A DNA stretch of 38,974 nucleotides from Fidelibacterota bacterium (GTDB taxonomy: Bacteria; Fidelibacterota; Marinisomatia; SCGC-AAA003-L08; D37C17), in the NCBI GenBank assembly GCA_004124405.1, contig SCKP01000014.1:1-38974 (forward strand), written 5' to 3'. Of the stretch, positions 8,595 through 15,816 are shown piece by piece (position 1 is the stretch's first letter; every line of letters begins with the position of its first letter). The position numbers and the translations under genes were made by a program. Below the pieces are notes generated by a model. It did no database searches. It saw nothing but the letters and a program-made list of their open reading frames with translations, and was not told the origin of the DNA.

Positions 8595-9557
8595 CTATTT
8601 TTTACTCTGCCGCCATAACTTTAACCAATACAGTGGGCGATCCTTAATATCCTTCACAAATGCCCGTATTTCATTTACTAAATTATTCATGTTATCATAG
8701 AGGGTCGTATCGCTAATTAGCTTTCCCATTGTCCCTTCACCATTATCTATTTTTCCCAGAATATTATCCAATTTTTCCGTAGCTTTTGCAAAAGATTCAC
8801 TGCTCTTTTTCAGCTCTGTAATGGTAGTACTTAATTCATCAGATTTATCCGTTACTTTTTTTAATTCATCCAGCATTCCATCTATTTTGTTGATTTCTTT
8901 ATTCACACCATATTTTAAGTCTTTAACAGCTCCATTCAAATTTTTCATAAAATCATGGAAATTCTTTTTATCCTTATCAGACACAATATTTCGATAATTA
9001 TAAATGAATGTATCCAGCTCTGCAGTAAGGGATTCAATATTTCGAATGGTGAATCTGATTTTATCTTTTTCTTCTTCTCCCAGAGTAGCCTTTAAGTTCC
9101 GGGCAAAAGCAGAAAGATCTTGCGTTAAGGGGACAATCCCCGGGGTGATTTCTGAAAAATTAAATTCTTTGAGACCCGCAACCGTTGTCCCTGGAAGAAT
9201 ATACTCTTTTGTCTTAACACCTGGCGTAATCGAAATATATTTAGAGCCAATCAATCCTTCACTCTTAACCTCTATTTTTGAATCAATTGGGATACTAAAT
9301 GCAAAAGAATTATCAATGGATAATTCCACCGATATTTGATTCCCCATGATACGAGAATGAGATACTTTTCCAATTTTTTTACCCAACATATCTACCTCAT
9401 CCCCAACATTAAGCCCTTGAATATTTTCAAATAATACTGTAAAGGTATAATTAGATTTTTTAATAGAGATTTCCTGAAGATACATAAGCCCTAAAATAAA
9501 TACAACAATACTCGTGATAAAAATTAACCCTATCCAAAATAATCGTGAAACCTTCAT
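8595..9557 (-). CDS. mlaD: MlaD-family (MCE domain) substrate-binding protein of the Mla lipid transporter
   Basis: 320 residues: a single N-terminal membrane anchor (about 7-27), one MCE/MlaD domain (about 38-114, with 'ENIQGLNVGDEVDMLGKKIG' and 'LIGSKYISITPG'), then a long helical, partly coiled-coil tail to residue 320. In the Mla system MlaD forms a hexameric ring in the periplasm that hands phospholipids between membranes and the MlaFE ABC transporter. It follows mlaE and mlaF directly (14 nt after mlaF) and is the last gene before a terminator. The ATG at 9557 has AAGGA upstream. No mlaB (STAS protein) or mlaC (periplasmic carrier) is present in the operon, a reduced layout seen in other non-proteobacterial lineages. 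Confidence 0.92.
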   Translation of the reverse strand: MKVSRLFWIGLIFITSIVVFILGLMYLQEISIKKSNYTFTVLFENIQGLNVGDEVDMLGKKIGKVSHSRIMGNQISVELSIDNSFAFSIPIDSKIEVKSEGLIGSKYISITPGVKTKEYILPGTTVAGLKEFNFSEITPGIVPLTQDLSAFARNLKATLGEEEKDKIRFTIRNIESLTAELDTFIYNYRNIVSDKDKKNFHDFMKNLNGAVKDLKYGVNKEINKIDGMLDELKKVTDKSDELSTTITELKKSSESFAKATEKLDNILGKIDNGEGTMGKLISDTTLYDNMNNLVNEIRAFVKDIKDRPLYWLKLWRQSKK

Positions 9558-9571
9558 GTTTTATTTCCTTT

Positions 9572-10306
9572 TTAAACTAATGTACTGTTACCAGTAATAA
9601 ACTGTTGAATTACCAAATCATCTACATTTTTTATCTCTTCCGGGCTCCCGTCAAACCAAATTTTTCCATCATGCAAAAGAAGAACACGGTTTGCTACATC
9701 ATAAACTGTCCGCATTTCATGGGTAATAATTACGGATGTCACCTTGCCAGTACTCTGGAATTTAAGTATTAATCGGTTGATGCTATCGGTCATTACCGGA
9801 TCCAACCCCGTGGTTGGTTCATCGTAAAAAAGATATGTGGGCTTGGCGGCAATTGCACGAGCAATCCCAACCCTTTTTTTCATTCCGCCAGATAATTCTG
9901 AAGGCATTAAATCTTCTGTATCAGCCATATCGACATCTTTTAGAGAATTAAAAACCCGCTCCTTAATTTCATCATCAGAAAGTTTTGTAAGTTTGTGTAA
10001 TGCCAAACTAATATTTTCTCCCACAGTCATGGAATCAAACAACGCTCCAAATTGAAAAACCATGCCAATGTTAGAACGGATTTTCTGGAGTTGTCGAAAA
10101 CTCATGGTATTTATTAATTTATTATCAATATAAATTGTGCCTTCATCAGGTTTAACTAAACCAATGAGACATTTGAGTAAAACAGATTTTCCGGCACCAG
10201 ATTTACCTACAATTGCTACTGATTGACCTTGTACTACAGAGAAATTTATATCCGATAATACTCCTTTATCACCATAGGATTTAAATAAATTCTTTACTTC
10301 AATCAT
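9572..10306 (-). CDS. mlaF: MlaF-type ABC transporter ATP-binding protein
   Basis: 244 residues when started at the ATG at 10306, which overlaps the mlaE stop by 4 nt (ATGA); a longer start at 10354 would add an unsupported N-terminal stretch read from within mlaE. All ABC ATPase motifs are visible: Walker A GKSGAGKS (34-41), signature LSGGM (138-142), Walker B YLFYDEP (158-164) and switch His196 in 'IITHEM'. The 'GMVFQFGALFDSMTVGENI' Q-loop region and the C-terminal 'SPEEIKN' match the Mla/Ttg2 group rather than other importers. It powers lipid movement through the MlaE permease in the inner membrane. Confidence 0.93.
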   Translation of the reverse strand: MIEVKNLFKSYGDKGVLSDINFSVVQGQSVAIVGKSGAGKSVLLKCLIGLVKPDEGTIYIDNKLINTMSFRQLQKIRSNIGMVFQFGALFDSMTVGENISLALHKLTKLSDDEIKERVFNSLKDVDMADTEDLMPSELSGGMKKRVGIARAIAAKPTYLFYDEPTTGLDPVMTDSINRLILKFQSTGKVTSVIITHEMRTVYDVANRVLLLHDGKIWFDGSPEEIKNVDDLVIQQFITGNSTLV

Positions 10307-11076
10307 AATAAAATAGCTGCTAAAATATAATCCAAAAAGACAATAGCAACACAAGAAATAACAACGGTAGCTGTAGTGGCTCTACCCACACCGGTTGCTC
10401 CACCCGTAGTGTAATATCCTTGATAACAAGCTATAGAAGTTATGGCGATACCAAAAAATAAGCCTTTAATCAGTCCAAACCAAGCATCCCAGGGGCGAAA
10501 CCAATTTCGGAGGCCACGAATAAATTCTAAATGGCTTACATCCATTGCATTTACAGCAGCGAACAATCCACCAATAATACCAAAACAATCCGCAATTATA
10601 ATCAATATTGGAAACATTATTGCAGCAGCCAAAACCCGTGGTAGAATTAAAAATGAAACTGGGTCAAAAGACAGGGATTCCAGGGCATCAATCTGTTCCG
10701 AAACACGCATTGTACCAATTTCAGCTGCAATGGTAGCTCCAATTCTTCCTGTCATGACTAATCCAGTCATCATTGGTGCCAATTCCATTAATATGGATTC
10801 ACCCACTATACTACCTACAAACCAATTGGGGACAAAACCTGATTCAAATTGGTAAGCTGCCTGAACAGAGGTGACCATACCTGAAAATAAGCTGGTAAGA
10901 ATAACAATAGGAATTGAAAGTACCCCAATATGGAACATTTGATCTACAATAAGACTCAGGTTTTTATGCCAGGAAAACAGCGATCGGAACATACTTGCCA
11001 TTAATTCCACATAACGCCCAACACCTTCAAGGGAATCAATGAGTAAATTAAAAGGGTATAATAAAAATCGGAACAT
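10303..11076 (-). CDS. mlaE: MlaE-family ABC transporter permease
   Basis: About 257 residues with five or six hydrophobic segments and the MlaE landmarks 'ELAPMMTGLVMTGRIGATIAAEIG'-like loop, 'EQIDALE' and 'GATGVGRATT' near the C-terminus. It forms the membrane dimer of the phospholipid transporter with MlaF and MlaD, encoded just downstream. The start is uncertain: the frame is open to a TTG at 11097, but the ATG at 11076 gives the usual length, and neither has a strong ribosome site. A perfect 7-bp hairpin (AGTAGAA-TTAT-TTCTACT, 11077-11094) lies directly before this ATG. The gene is 41 nt downstream of the nrdR stop, probably in the same transcript. Confidence 0.92.
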   Translation of the reverse strand: MFRFLLYPFNLLIDSLEGVGRYVELMASMFRSLFSWHKNLSLIVDQMFHIGVLSIPIVILTSLFSGMVTSVQAAYQFESGFVPNWFVGSIVGESILMELAPMMTGLVMTGRIGATIAAEIGTMRVSEQIDALESLSFDPVSFLILPRVLAAAIMFPILIIIADCFGIIGGLFAAVNAMDVSHLEFIRGLRNWFRPWDAWFGLIKGLFFGIAITSIACYQGYYTTGGATGVGRATTATVVISCVAIVFLDYILAAILL

Positions 11077-11117
11077 AGTAGAATTATTTCTACTCAAATC
11101 GGATTAAAAAGAAATTG

Positions 11118-11567
11118 CTAATCTTTTAGATCTTCAATTTGAGCCTGAAATTCACCAATATCTTTGAATTCACGATAGACAGAAGCAAAGCGAATAAATG
11201 CAACTTTGTCAATTTCTTTTAATTCTTCCATGACTAGGCTGCCAATTTGAAATGCTTCAATTTCAATATTTGAAATATTACTAATTTTTTCTTCAATTCT
11301 ATTAATTGCCTGCTGGATTTTTTCTTCAGGTATAGGGCGTTTTTTGCAGGCGATACTGAAACTTTTTTCGAGTTTTCCCCGATCATATTCTTCACGCTCC
11401 CCAGATTTTTTAATAACTTTAACAGGGTTATCGAGGACATATTCATAAGTGGTGTACCGAAAATTACATGCATTACATTCCCGTCTCCGGCGAATGCTTT
11501 CTCCCCCCTTTATAGAACGGGAATCCACAACTTTTGAATCTTCTTTATGACAACTGGGGCATTTCAT
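11118..11567 (-). CDS. nrdR: Transcriptional repressor NrdR
   Basis: 149 residues, full family length. The N-terminal zinc ribbon has C3, C6, C31 and C34 around '[17 protein letters not shown]', which is the hallmark of NrdR. Residues from about 47 to 137 form the ATP-cone domain ('[20 protein letters not shown]'). NrdR senses dATP/ATP and represses ribonucleotide reductase genes by binding tandem NrdR boxes. Its start overlaps the end of glyA by 23 nt, which supports co-transcription with glyA. No ribonucleotide reductase gene is in the window, so its targets lie elsewhere. Confidence 0.97.
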   Translation of the reverse strand: MKCPSCHKEDSKVVDSRSIKGGESIRRRRECNACNFRYTTYEYVLDNPVKVIKKSGEREEYDRGKLEKSFSIACKKRPIPEEKIQQAINRIEEKISNISNIEIEAFQIGSLVMEELKEIDKVAFIRFASVYREFKDIGEFQAQIEDLKD

Positions 11568-12864
11568 CTATTGCAAAATCCTCGTAAATTGGAAATTGAG
11601 CGCATAATTCTGATACAGAGCTACGTGTATTTTTGATGATTGTTTCATCTTGAATATTTTGAATAACATTATCAATTAAATTGGCAACTTTTAGCATTTC
11701 ATTTTCTCGAAATCCCCGAGTGGTTAAAGCAGGAGTACCAATTCGAATACCACTTGTAACCATAGGAGATCTTTCATCAAATGGTACCATATTTTTATTG
11801 GTTGTAATTCCCGCTTCTTCCAAAGCGATTTCTGCTTTCTTTCCGGAAATTTCTTTTTGAGTCAGATCGATCAATACCAAATGTGTATCTGTACCACCTG
11901 AAACAATATCATAGCCTAAATTTAATAATGTTTCAGCTAAAATTTGTGCATTTTTTACTATCTGTTTACAATACTGAATATATGGAGTTTTTAAGGCTTC
12001 TCCAAAAGCAACTGCCTTCCCTGCAATTACATGCATCAGCGGACCTCCTTGGATTCCCGGCATAATAGCAGAATCAATGAGCTCTGAGACCATCTTTACC
12101 CGACCGGATTTAGGCGCAACCTCTCCCCATGTATTTTCAAAGTCTTTCCCCATAAGTATCAGTCCACCTCTAGGTCCACGAAGGGTTTTATGTGTTGTGG
12201 ATGTTACCACATGACAATGGGGCCAGGGTGAGGGATGAATTCCTGTTGCTACCAATCCAGATGGATGTGCAATATCTGCCATTAGAAGGGCGCCAATATC
12301 ATCTGCAATCTGGCGGAACATTTCAAATTCGATAAACCGTGGGTAGGCACTTCCTCCACAAACAATAAGTTTAGGCTTGTGTTTCTTCGCCAGCGCTGAA
12401 ACTTCATCAAAATTTACTCTTCCCGTATTTTTATCAACTCCATAGGAAATGAATTTATATAATTTACCTGAGAAATTGACAGGGCTTCCATGAGTTAAGT
12501 GTCCCCCATGAGATAGATTGAGTCCCATAACCGTATCGCCGGGCTGTAAAAGAGTTAGATATACGCCCATATTCGCTTGAGATCCGGAATGGGGTTGAAC
12601 ATTTGCATATTCAGCCTGAAATAATTCTTTGGCTCTGTCCCGTGCTAAATTTTCTGCTAAATCAACAGCATCACAACCACCATAATATCTTTTTCCCGGG
12701 TATCCTTCTGCATATTTATTGGTTAATACTGAGCCAACAGCTTCCATTACATTTGGACTCGTGAAATTTTCAGATGCAATCATTTCCAATGTGTTTTGCT
12801 GGCGGTGGAATTCTTGTTCGATACTGTTAAAAACTTCAGGGTCAGCTATATTTAATTTTTCCAT
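11545..12864 (-). CDS. glyA: Serine hydroxymethyltransferase
   Basis: 439 residues, slightly longer than the usual 415-420. This PLP enzyme converts serine and tetrahydrofolate to glycine and 5,10-methylene-THF in the cytosol, feeding purine and thymidylate synthesis. The N-terminus '[19 protein letters not shown]' is near-invariant in the family, and the PLP lysine is K226 in '[14 protein letters not shown]'. '[12 protein letters not shown]' (195-206) carries the PLP-contacting Asp and His. The ATG at 12864 follows the rpiB stop without any gap (TAA then ATG). The one-carbon product links it functionally with purN and purH upstream in the same long gene run. Confidence 0.98.
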   Translation of the reverse strand: MEKLNIADPEVFNSIEQEFHRQQNTLEMIASENFTSPNVMEAVGSVLTNKYAEGYPGKRYYGGCDAVDLAENLARDRAKELFQAEYANVQPHSGSQANMGVYLTLLQPGDTVMGLNLSHGGHLTHGSPVNFSGKLYKFISYGVDKNTGRVNFDEVSALAKKHKPKLIVCGGSAYPRFIEFEMFRQIADDIGALLMADIAHPSGLVATGIHPSPWPHCHVVTSTTHKTLRGPRGGLILMGKDFENTWGEVAPKSGRVKMVSELIDSAIMPGIQGGPLMHVIAGKAVAFGEALKTPYIQYCKQIVKNAQILAETLLNLGYDIVSGGTDTHLVLIDLTQKEISGKKAEIALEEAGITTNKNMVPFDERSPMVTSGIRIGTPALTTRGFRENEMLKVANLIDNVIQNIQDETIIKNTRSSVSELCAQFPIYEDFAIDEMPQLS

Positions 12865-13302
12865 TTAATTATCCAATTTTTCTATTCTTTGCTGGTGTCT
12901 TCCCCCTTCAAATGGTTCACTCAGCCACAAATCAACAGCTTCAGCTGCTTTCTCATGGGTTATAAAGCGTGAACCAAAAGAGAGAATATTTGCATTATTA
13001 TGCATGCGTGATAATTTTATAATTTCTATGGGGCCATCATAATAAACAATCGCTCTCGCACCCTTAATTCGATTTGCGGCTATGGCTTCTCCCTGCCCCG
13101 ATCCTCCCATGATAATTCCCTTTGAATTTGGGTCTGAGGCTACTTTTTGAGCTGCCGGGATAATAAAATCTGGGTAATCATCTAGTGGATCCATTTCTAA
13201 TGCTCCACAATCTTCAACTTCATAATTGAGTGAAATTAAATGGGTTTTAATAAACTCCTTAAGTTCAAACCCTGCATGATCAGTTGCGAGATATATTTTC
13301 AA
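12865..13302 (-). CDS. rpiB: Ribose-5-phosphate isomerase B
   Basis: 145 residues, normal for the RpiB/LacAB family. It interconverts ribose-5-phosphate and ribulose-5-phosphate in the non-oxidative pentose phosphate pathway. Visible motifs are 'ATDHAGFELKE' (6-16), 'GGSGQGEAIAANR' (66-78) and 'HNNANILSFGSR' (101-112). The active-site position that is Cys in the E. coli enzyme is replaced here by the GGSGxGE form, in which a Glu (E72) acts as the base, as in the Mycobacterium enzyme. The start is a TTG at 13302 that overlaps the upstream TPR lipoprotein stop (TTGA). It supplies ribose phosphate for the nucleotide genes in this cluster. Confidence 0.95.
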   Translation of the reverse strand: MKIYLATDHAGFELKEFIKTHLISLNYEVEDCGALEMDPLDDYPDFIIPAAQKVASDPNSKGIIMGGSGQGEAIAANRIKGARAIVYYDGPIEIIKLSRMHNNANILSFGSRFITHEKAAEAVDLWLSEPFEGGRHQQRIEKLDN

Positions 13303-14522
13303 TTTTTCCGTTTCACTGATTTATTAATCCAGGAATAACACTCTCCTATGGGGACAACCTCTTTTTCTCCATCGGGACGCATGAACCAATCTGCAGACGT
13401 TGTTATAAAATTATTACCCACAAAATCACGCCTTGATTTTGCCCGACTATACCCCTTATTCGATGCCGATTTGTAATCTTCCCAAGAAACTTCATAGACT
13501 ACTTTATCCCAAAATGTGAGGGGATTACCACTGCATGATTCTGCTACTGCAAAATATACTTCTGCCCGTTGATAAATTGATTTTCCGTTTTTGCCACTAA
13601 CGCTTACAGCTTTATCTGCCCAATCCAATGCTTCCGGGTATTTTTCTTTATTGATAAGGATTTTTGAAATATCAATGGCAACATCATAATTGGTGGGGTC
13701 AACTTGTGCCAAAGTATTATAAGTATCCAGGGCTTCATCTTCTTTATAAAGATTCAAATAAGAATCCCCTAAATTACGCAGGATTATTGTATTGTATTTT
13801 TCATAAACCAATAACTCCTTACAAACTTCAATAATCTTTTCAATATTGCCCGCATCTTGAAGAGATCGAATATAGTCTAATCCATACTGGATATTCGATG
13901 TTTCAGATTCCCAGCGTTCTCGGTCAACATCAGATTCATCCTTTCCTAATGCTGCAAAGGCTGCTTTTTTTTCTGCATTTGCATTTTTACTTGTGGGTTC
14001 ATATTTAAGCCAGAGGTTTAAGATATCCACCTGTTCTTCATACAATTCACGGTCCCGATAAACATTACTGAGCAGTTCCAATATTTCAAGATTATTTTCT
14101 TCAAAACTTAGAATCTTATCAAAGTAATAAATTTGATCATCATAATTATCCAAGCGGCCGGAATTTTCTCCTGCCATCTTTAATAGATCAATATCTTCCG
14201 GAGTATATTTCAATCCCTGTTTAAAAATATATGCCGCACTATCATATAAACCTAATTGTTGATATGAATAGGCCATATACTTAAAGGTATTTTCAGGATC
14301 AACTTTTCCACAATTGCATTTGAGTAATTGATCGTAATTATTAATTGCTCCCCGCCAATCCCGATTTTGATAATTGGATGAAGCGAAATTCAGCAATAGA
14401 GGACAGGGTACACAATCCTCCAAGGTGGCATAGACATCCGTGTCTGCAGATGGCGATTCTGTCGATGGTGGAACACAGCCAAATATCACAATAATACTCA
14501 TTATAATTAATTTAATTTTCAA
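13299..14522 (-). CDS. TPR-repeat lipoprotein
   Basis: 407 residues. The N-terminus is a lipoprotein signal with lipobox IFGC (Cys16). The rest is helical with repeated TPR-like units, for example 'FKYMAYSYQQLGLYDSAAYIFKQGLKY' and 'LRNLGDSYLNLYKEDEALDTYNTLAQVDPTNYDVA', spanning about residues 45-320. It probably sits on the periplasmic side of a membrane and mediates protein contacts; no catalytic motif is visible. The start is a TTG at 14522 with AAGGAG about 10 nt upstream; the next in-frame ATG would destroy the signal peptide. It follows the beta-barrel gene by 1 nt, so it belongs to the GT5-like / lipoprotein / barrel cassette. Confidence 0.75.
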   Translation of the reverse strand: MKIKLIIMSIIVIFGCVPPSTESPSADTDVYATLEDCVPCPLLLNFASSNYQNRDWRGAINNYDQLLKCNCGKVDPENTFKYMAYSYQQLGLYDSAAYIFKQGLKYTPEDIDLLKMAGENSGRLDNYDDQIYYFDKILSFEENNLEILELLSNVYRDRELYEEQVDILNLWLKYEPTSKNANAEKKAAFAALGKDESDVDRERWESETSNIQYGLDYIRSLQDAGNIEKIIEVCKELLVYEKYNTIILRNLGDSYLNLYKEDEALDTYNTLAQVDPTNYDVAIDISKILINKEKYPEALDWADKAVSVSGKNGKSIYQRAEVYFAVAESCSGNPLTFWDKVVYEVSWEDYKSASNKGYSRAKSRRDFVGNNFITTSADWFMRPDGEKEVVPIGECYSWINKSVKRKN

Positions 14523-14523
14523 T

Positions 14524-15816
14524 TTATTTTCTCCTTCTTCTCATAAACCATTTTTCTCCAGTTGTAATTCCAATATGAAAACTAATATACTCTTCATATT
14601 CTCCAATTAATAGCCTGCTCTCCTTTTTTCCAAGACGTAATGCAAGATCAACAGATTGGGTATTACTCAAATACTCAAATCCAATACCAAAAGTTGCACC
14701 AACATCTCTAAATATTCCATCAGTAAAATCTAAATTTTTCATATAAGCGCCGCCCCTGATATTCAGATTATTCCAATAACCAATCTTAGAATTTCTAATT
14801 TGATAATAGCTGCCAAAATGAATCGATTTCTCCCCTGGAGGCATAATATCAAAAATTGCTACATTTTCAGGAATATTAAAGGGAGATTTATTGTGTATTT
14901 CCACTGTAATTCCAGAATTATTCGAGATTTTATAGCGATATCCAAGACCAATATCAGATGATACATTAGTTGCAGAATTTTCAAATGTATTGGTTGAAGT
15001 TGAATTTCCTGCTATTATCTGATTAGTCGTTTCAACTTTTGTTTTGCCCTTAATCAATACATTTAAAACCAATTCATGTTTCTTACTTGAATATCTTCCT
15101 TCAGCAGAAATACTTGAGCCTGAAAAATTTCGATATTTGTTGACCTCAGTCATGACACCATTTACTGCTGTTGCATAAAGGGTATCTCCATTGTCTACAA
15201 AATCGTTAATAAGCAATCCAATTGAGGAGGATGTATCAATTACAACATCATACGTATAAAGTTCATCCTTTAGAATTTGATTTCCAAAAAGGAGAGAATA
15301 TTTAATCCCACCGGAAAAATGTGGAGTTAATTTTCGAGAGTACTCCAAAAACATTTCAGAAATTCCTCCATCAATTGTATACGAATTTTTGTACGCAATT
15401 GGGGCTCCTGTAATACTTTCATCTGCACCAATAAATTGAAAATCTTCATCTGTTACCGTTAATTTATTAGTTCGATAGGTTGGCTTTAACCCCAAGCCAA
15501 AAACTTTTTTATTACCCACCGGAAATAAGATAGAAAATGATGTTAAATTCTGCTGAAGTTGATCAGGAAATTGAGTGGTGCTTAAATAATTAAGGCCGGA
15601 ATGAATAGTAAATCGAGTAAGAGCTGACCTCCATAAAGAGGAGGGTGAACCATTTGAAATATGCTTTGAATTACCAGAGAAAAAACTACTATTTCCCATT
15701 GCCAATGATGCTGGGTCAGTATTGTCTATTTTCTCTCCAACTCCATAAATAGATAAACCAGTAGCCTGAGAGTAACCAATTCCTGTGATTAATATTAAGA
15801 AGAAATATATTTTCAT
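14524..15816 (-). CDS. Outer-membrane beta-barrel protein (PorV/FadL-like), function unknown
   Basis: 430 residues with a signal peptide (cleavage near GIGYSQA) and a mature start 'GLSIYGVGEKIDNTDPASLAMGNSSFF' that resembles the N-terminus of PorV/PorQ/FadL-like barrels. The remainder consists of alternating amphipathic strands with many Gly, Ser, Thr and aromatic residues ('GLGYRYKISNNSGITVEIHN', 'GGIKYSLLFG', 'ATFGIGFEYLSN'). It overlaps the upstream acidic-repeat lipoprotein by 4 nt (ATGA) and is followed by the TPR lipoprotein 1 nt later, which suggests these three act together at the outer membrane. I do not recognise a named family with confidence. Confidence 0.65.
   Translation of the reverse strand: MKIYFFLILITGIGYSQATGLSIYGVGEKIDNTDPASLAMGNSSFFSGNSKHISNGSPSSLWRSALTRFTIHSGLNYLSTTQFPDQLQQNLTSFSILFPVGNKKVFGLGLKPTYRTNKLTVTDEDFQFIGADESITGAPIAYKNSYTIDGGISEMFLEYSRKLTPHFSGGIKYSLLFGNQILKDELYTYDVVIDTSSSIGLLINDFVDNGDTLYATAVNGVMTEVNKYRNFSGSSISAEGRYSSKKHELVLNVLIKGKTKVETTNQIIAGNSTSTNTFENSATNVSSDIGLGYRYKISNNSGITVEIHNKSPFNIPENVAIFDIMPPGEKSIHFGSYYQIRNSKIGYWNNLNIRGGAYMKNLDFTDGIFRDVGATFGIGFEYLSNTQSVDLALRLGKKESRLLIGEYEEYISFHIGITTGEKWFMRRRRK

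Noticed and set aside
10307-10354. Longer N-terminus for the MlaF-type ATPase
   Set aside because: It lies inside the mlaE coding region and encodes a Cys/Phe/Tyr-rich stretch absent from the family; the ATG at 10306 overlaps the mlaE stop in the usual coupled way.
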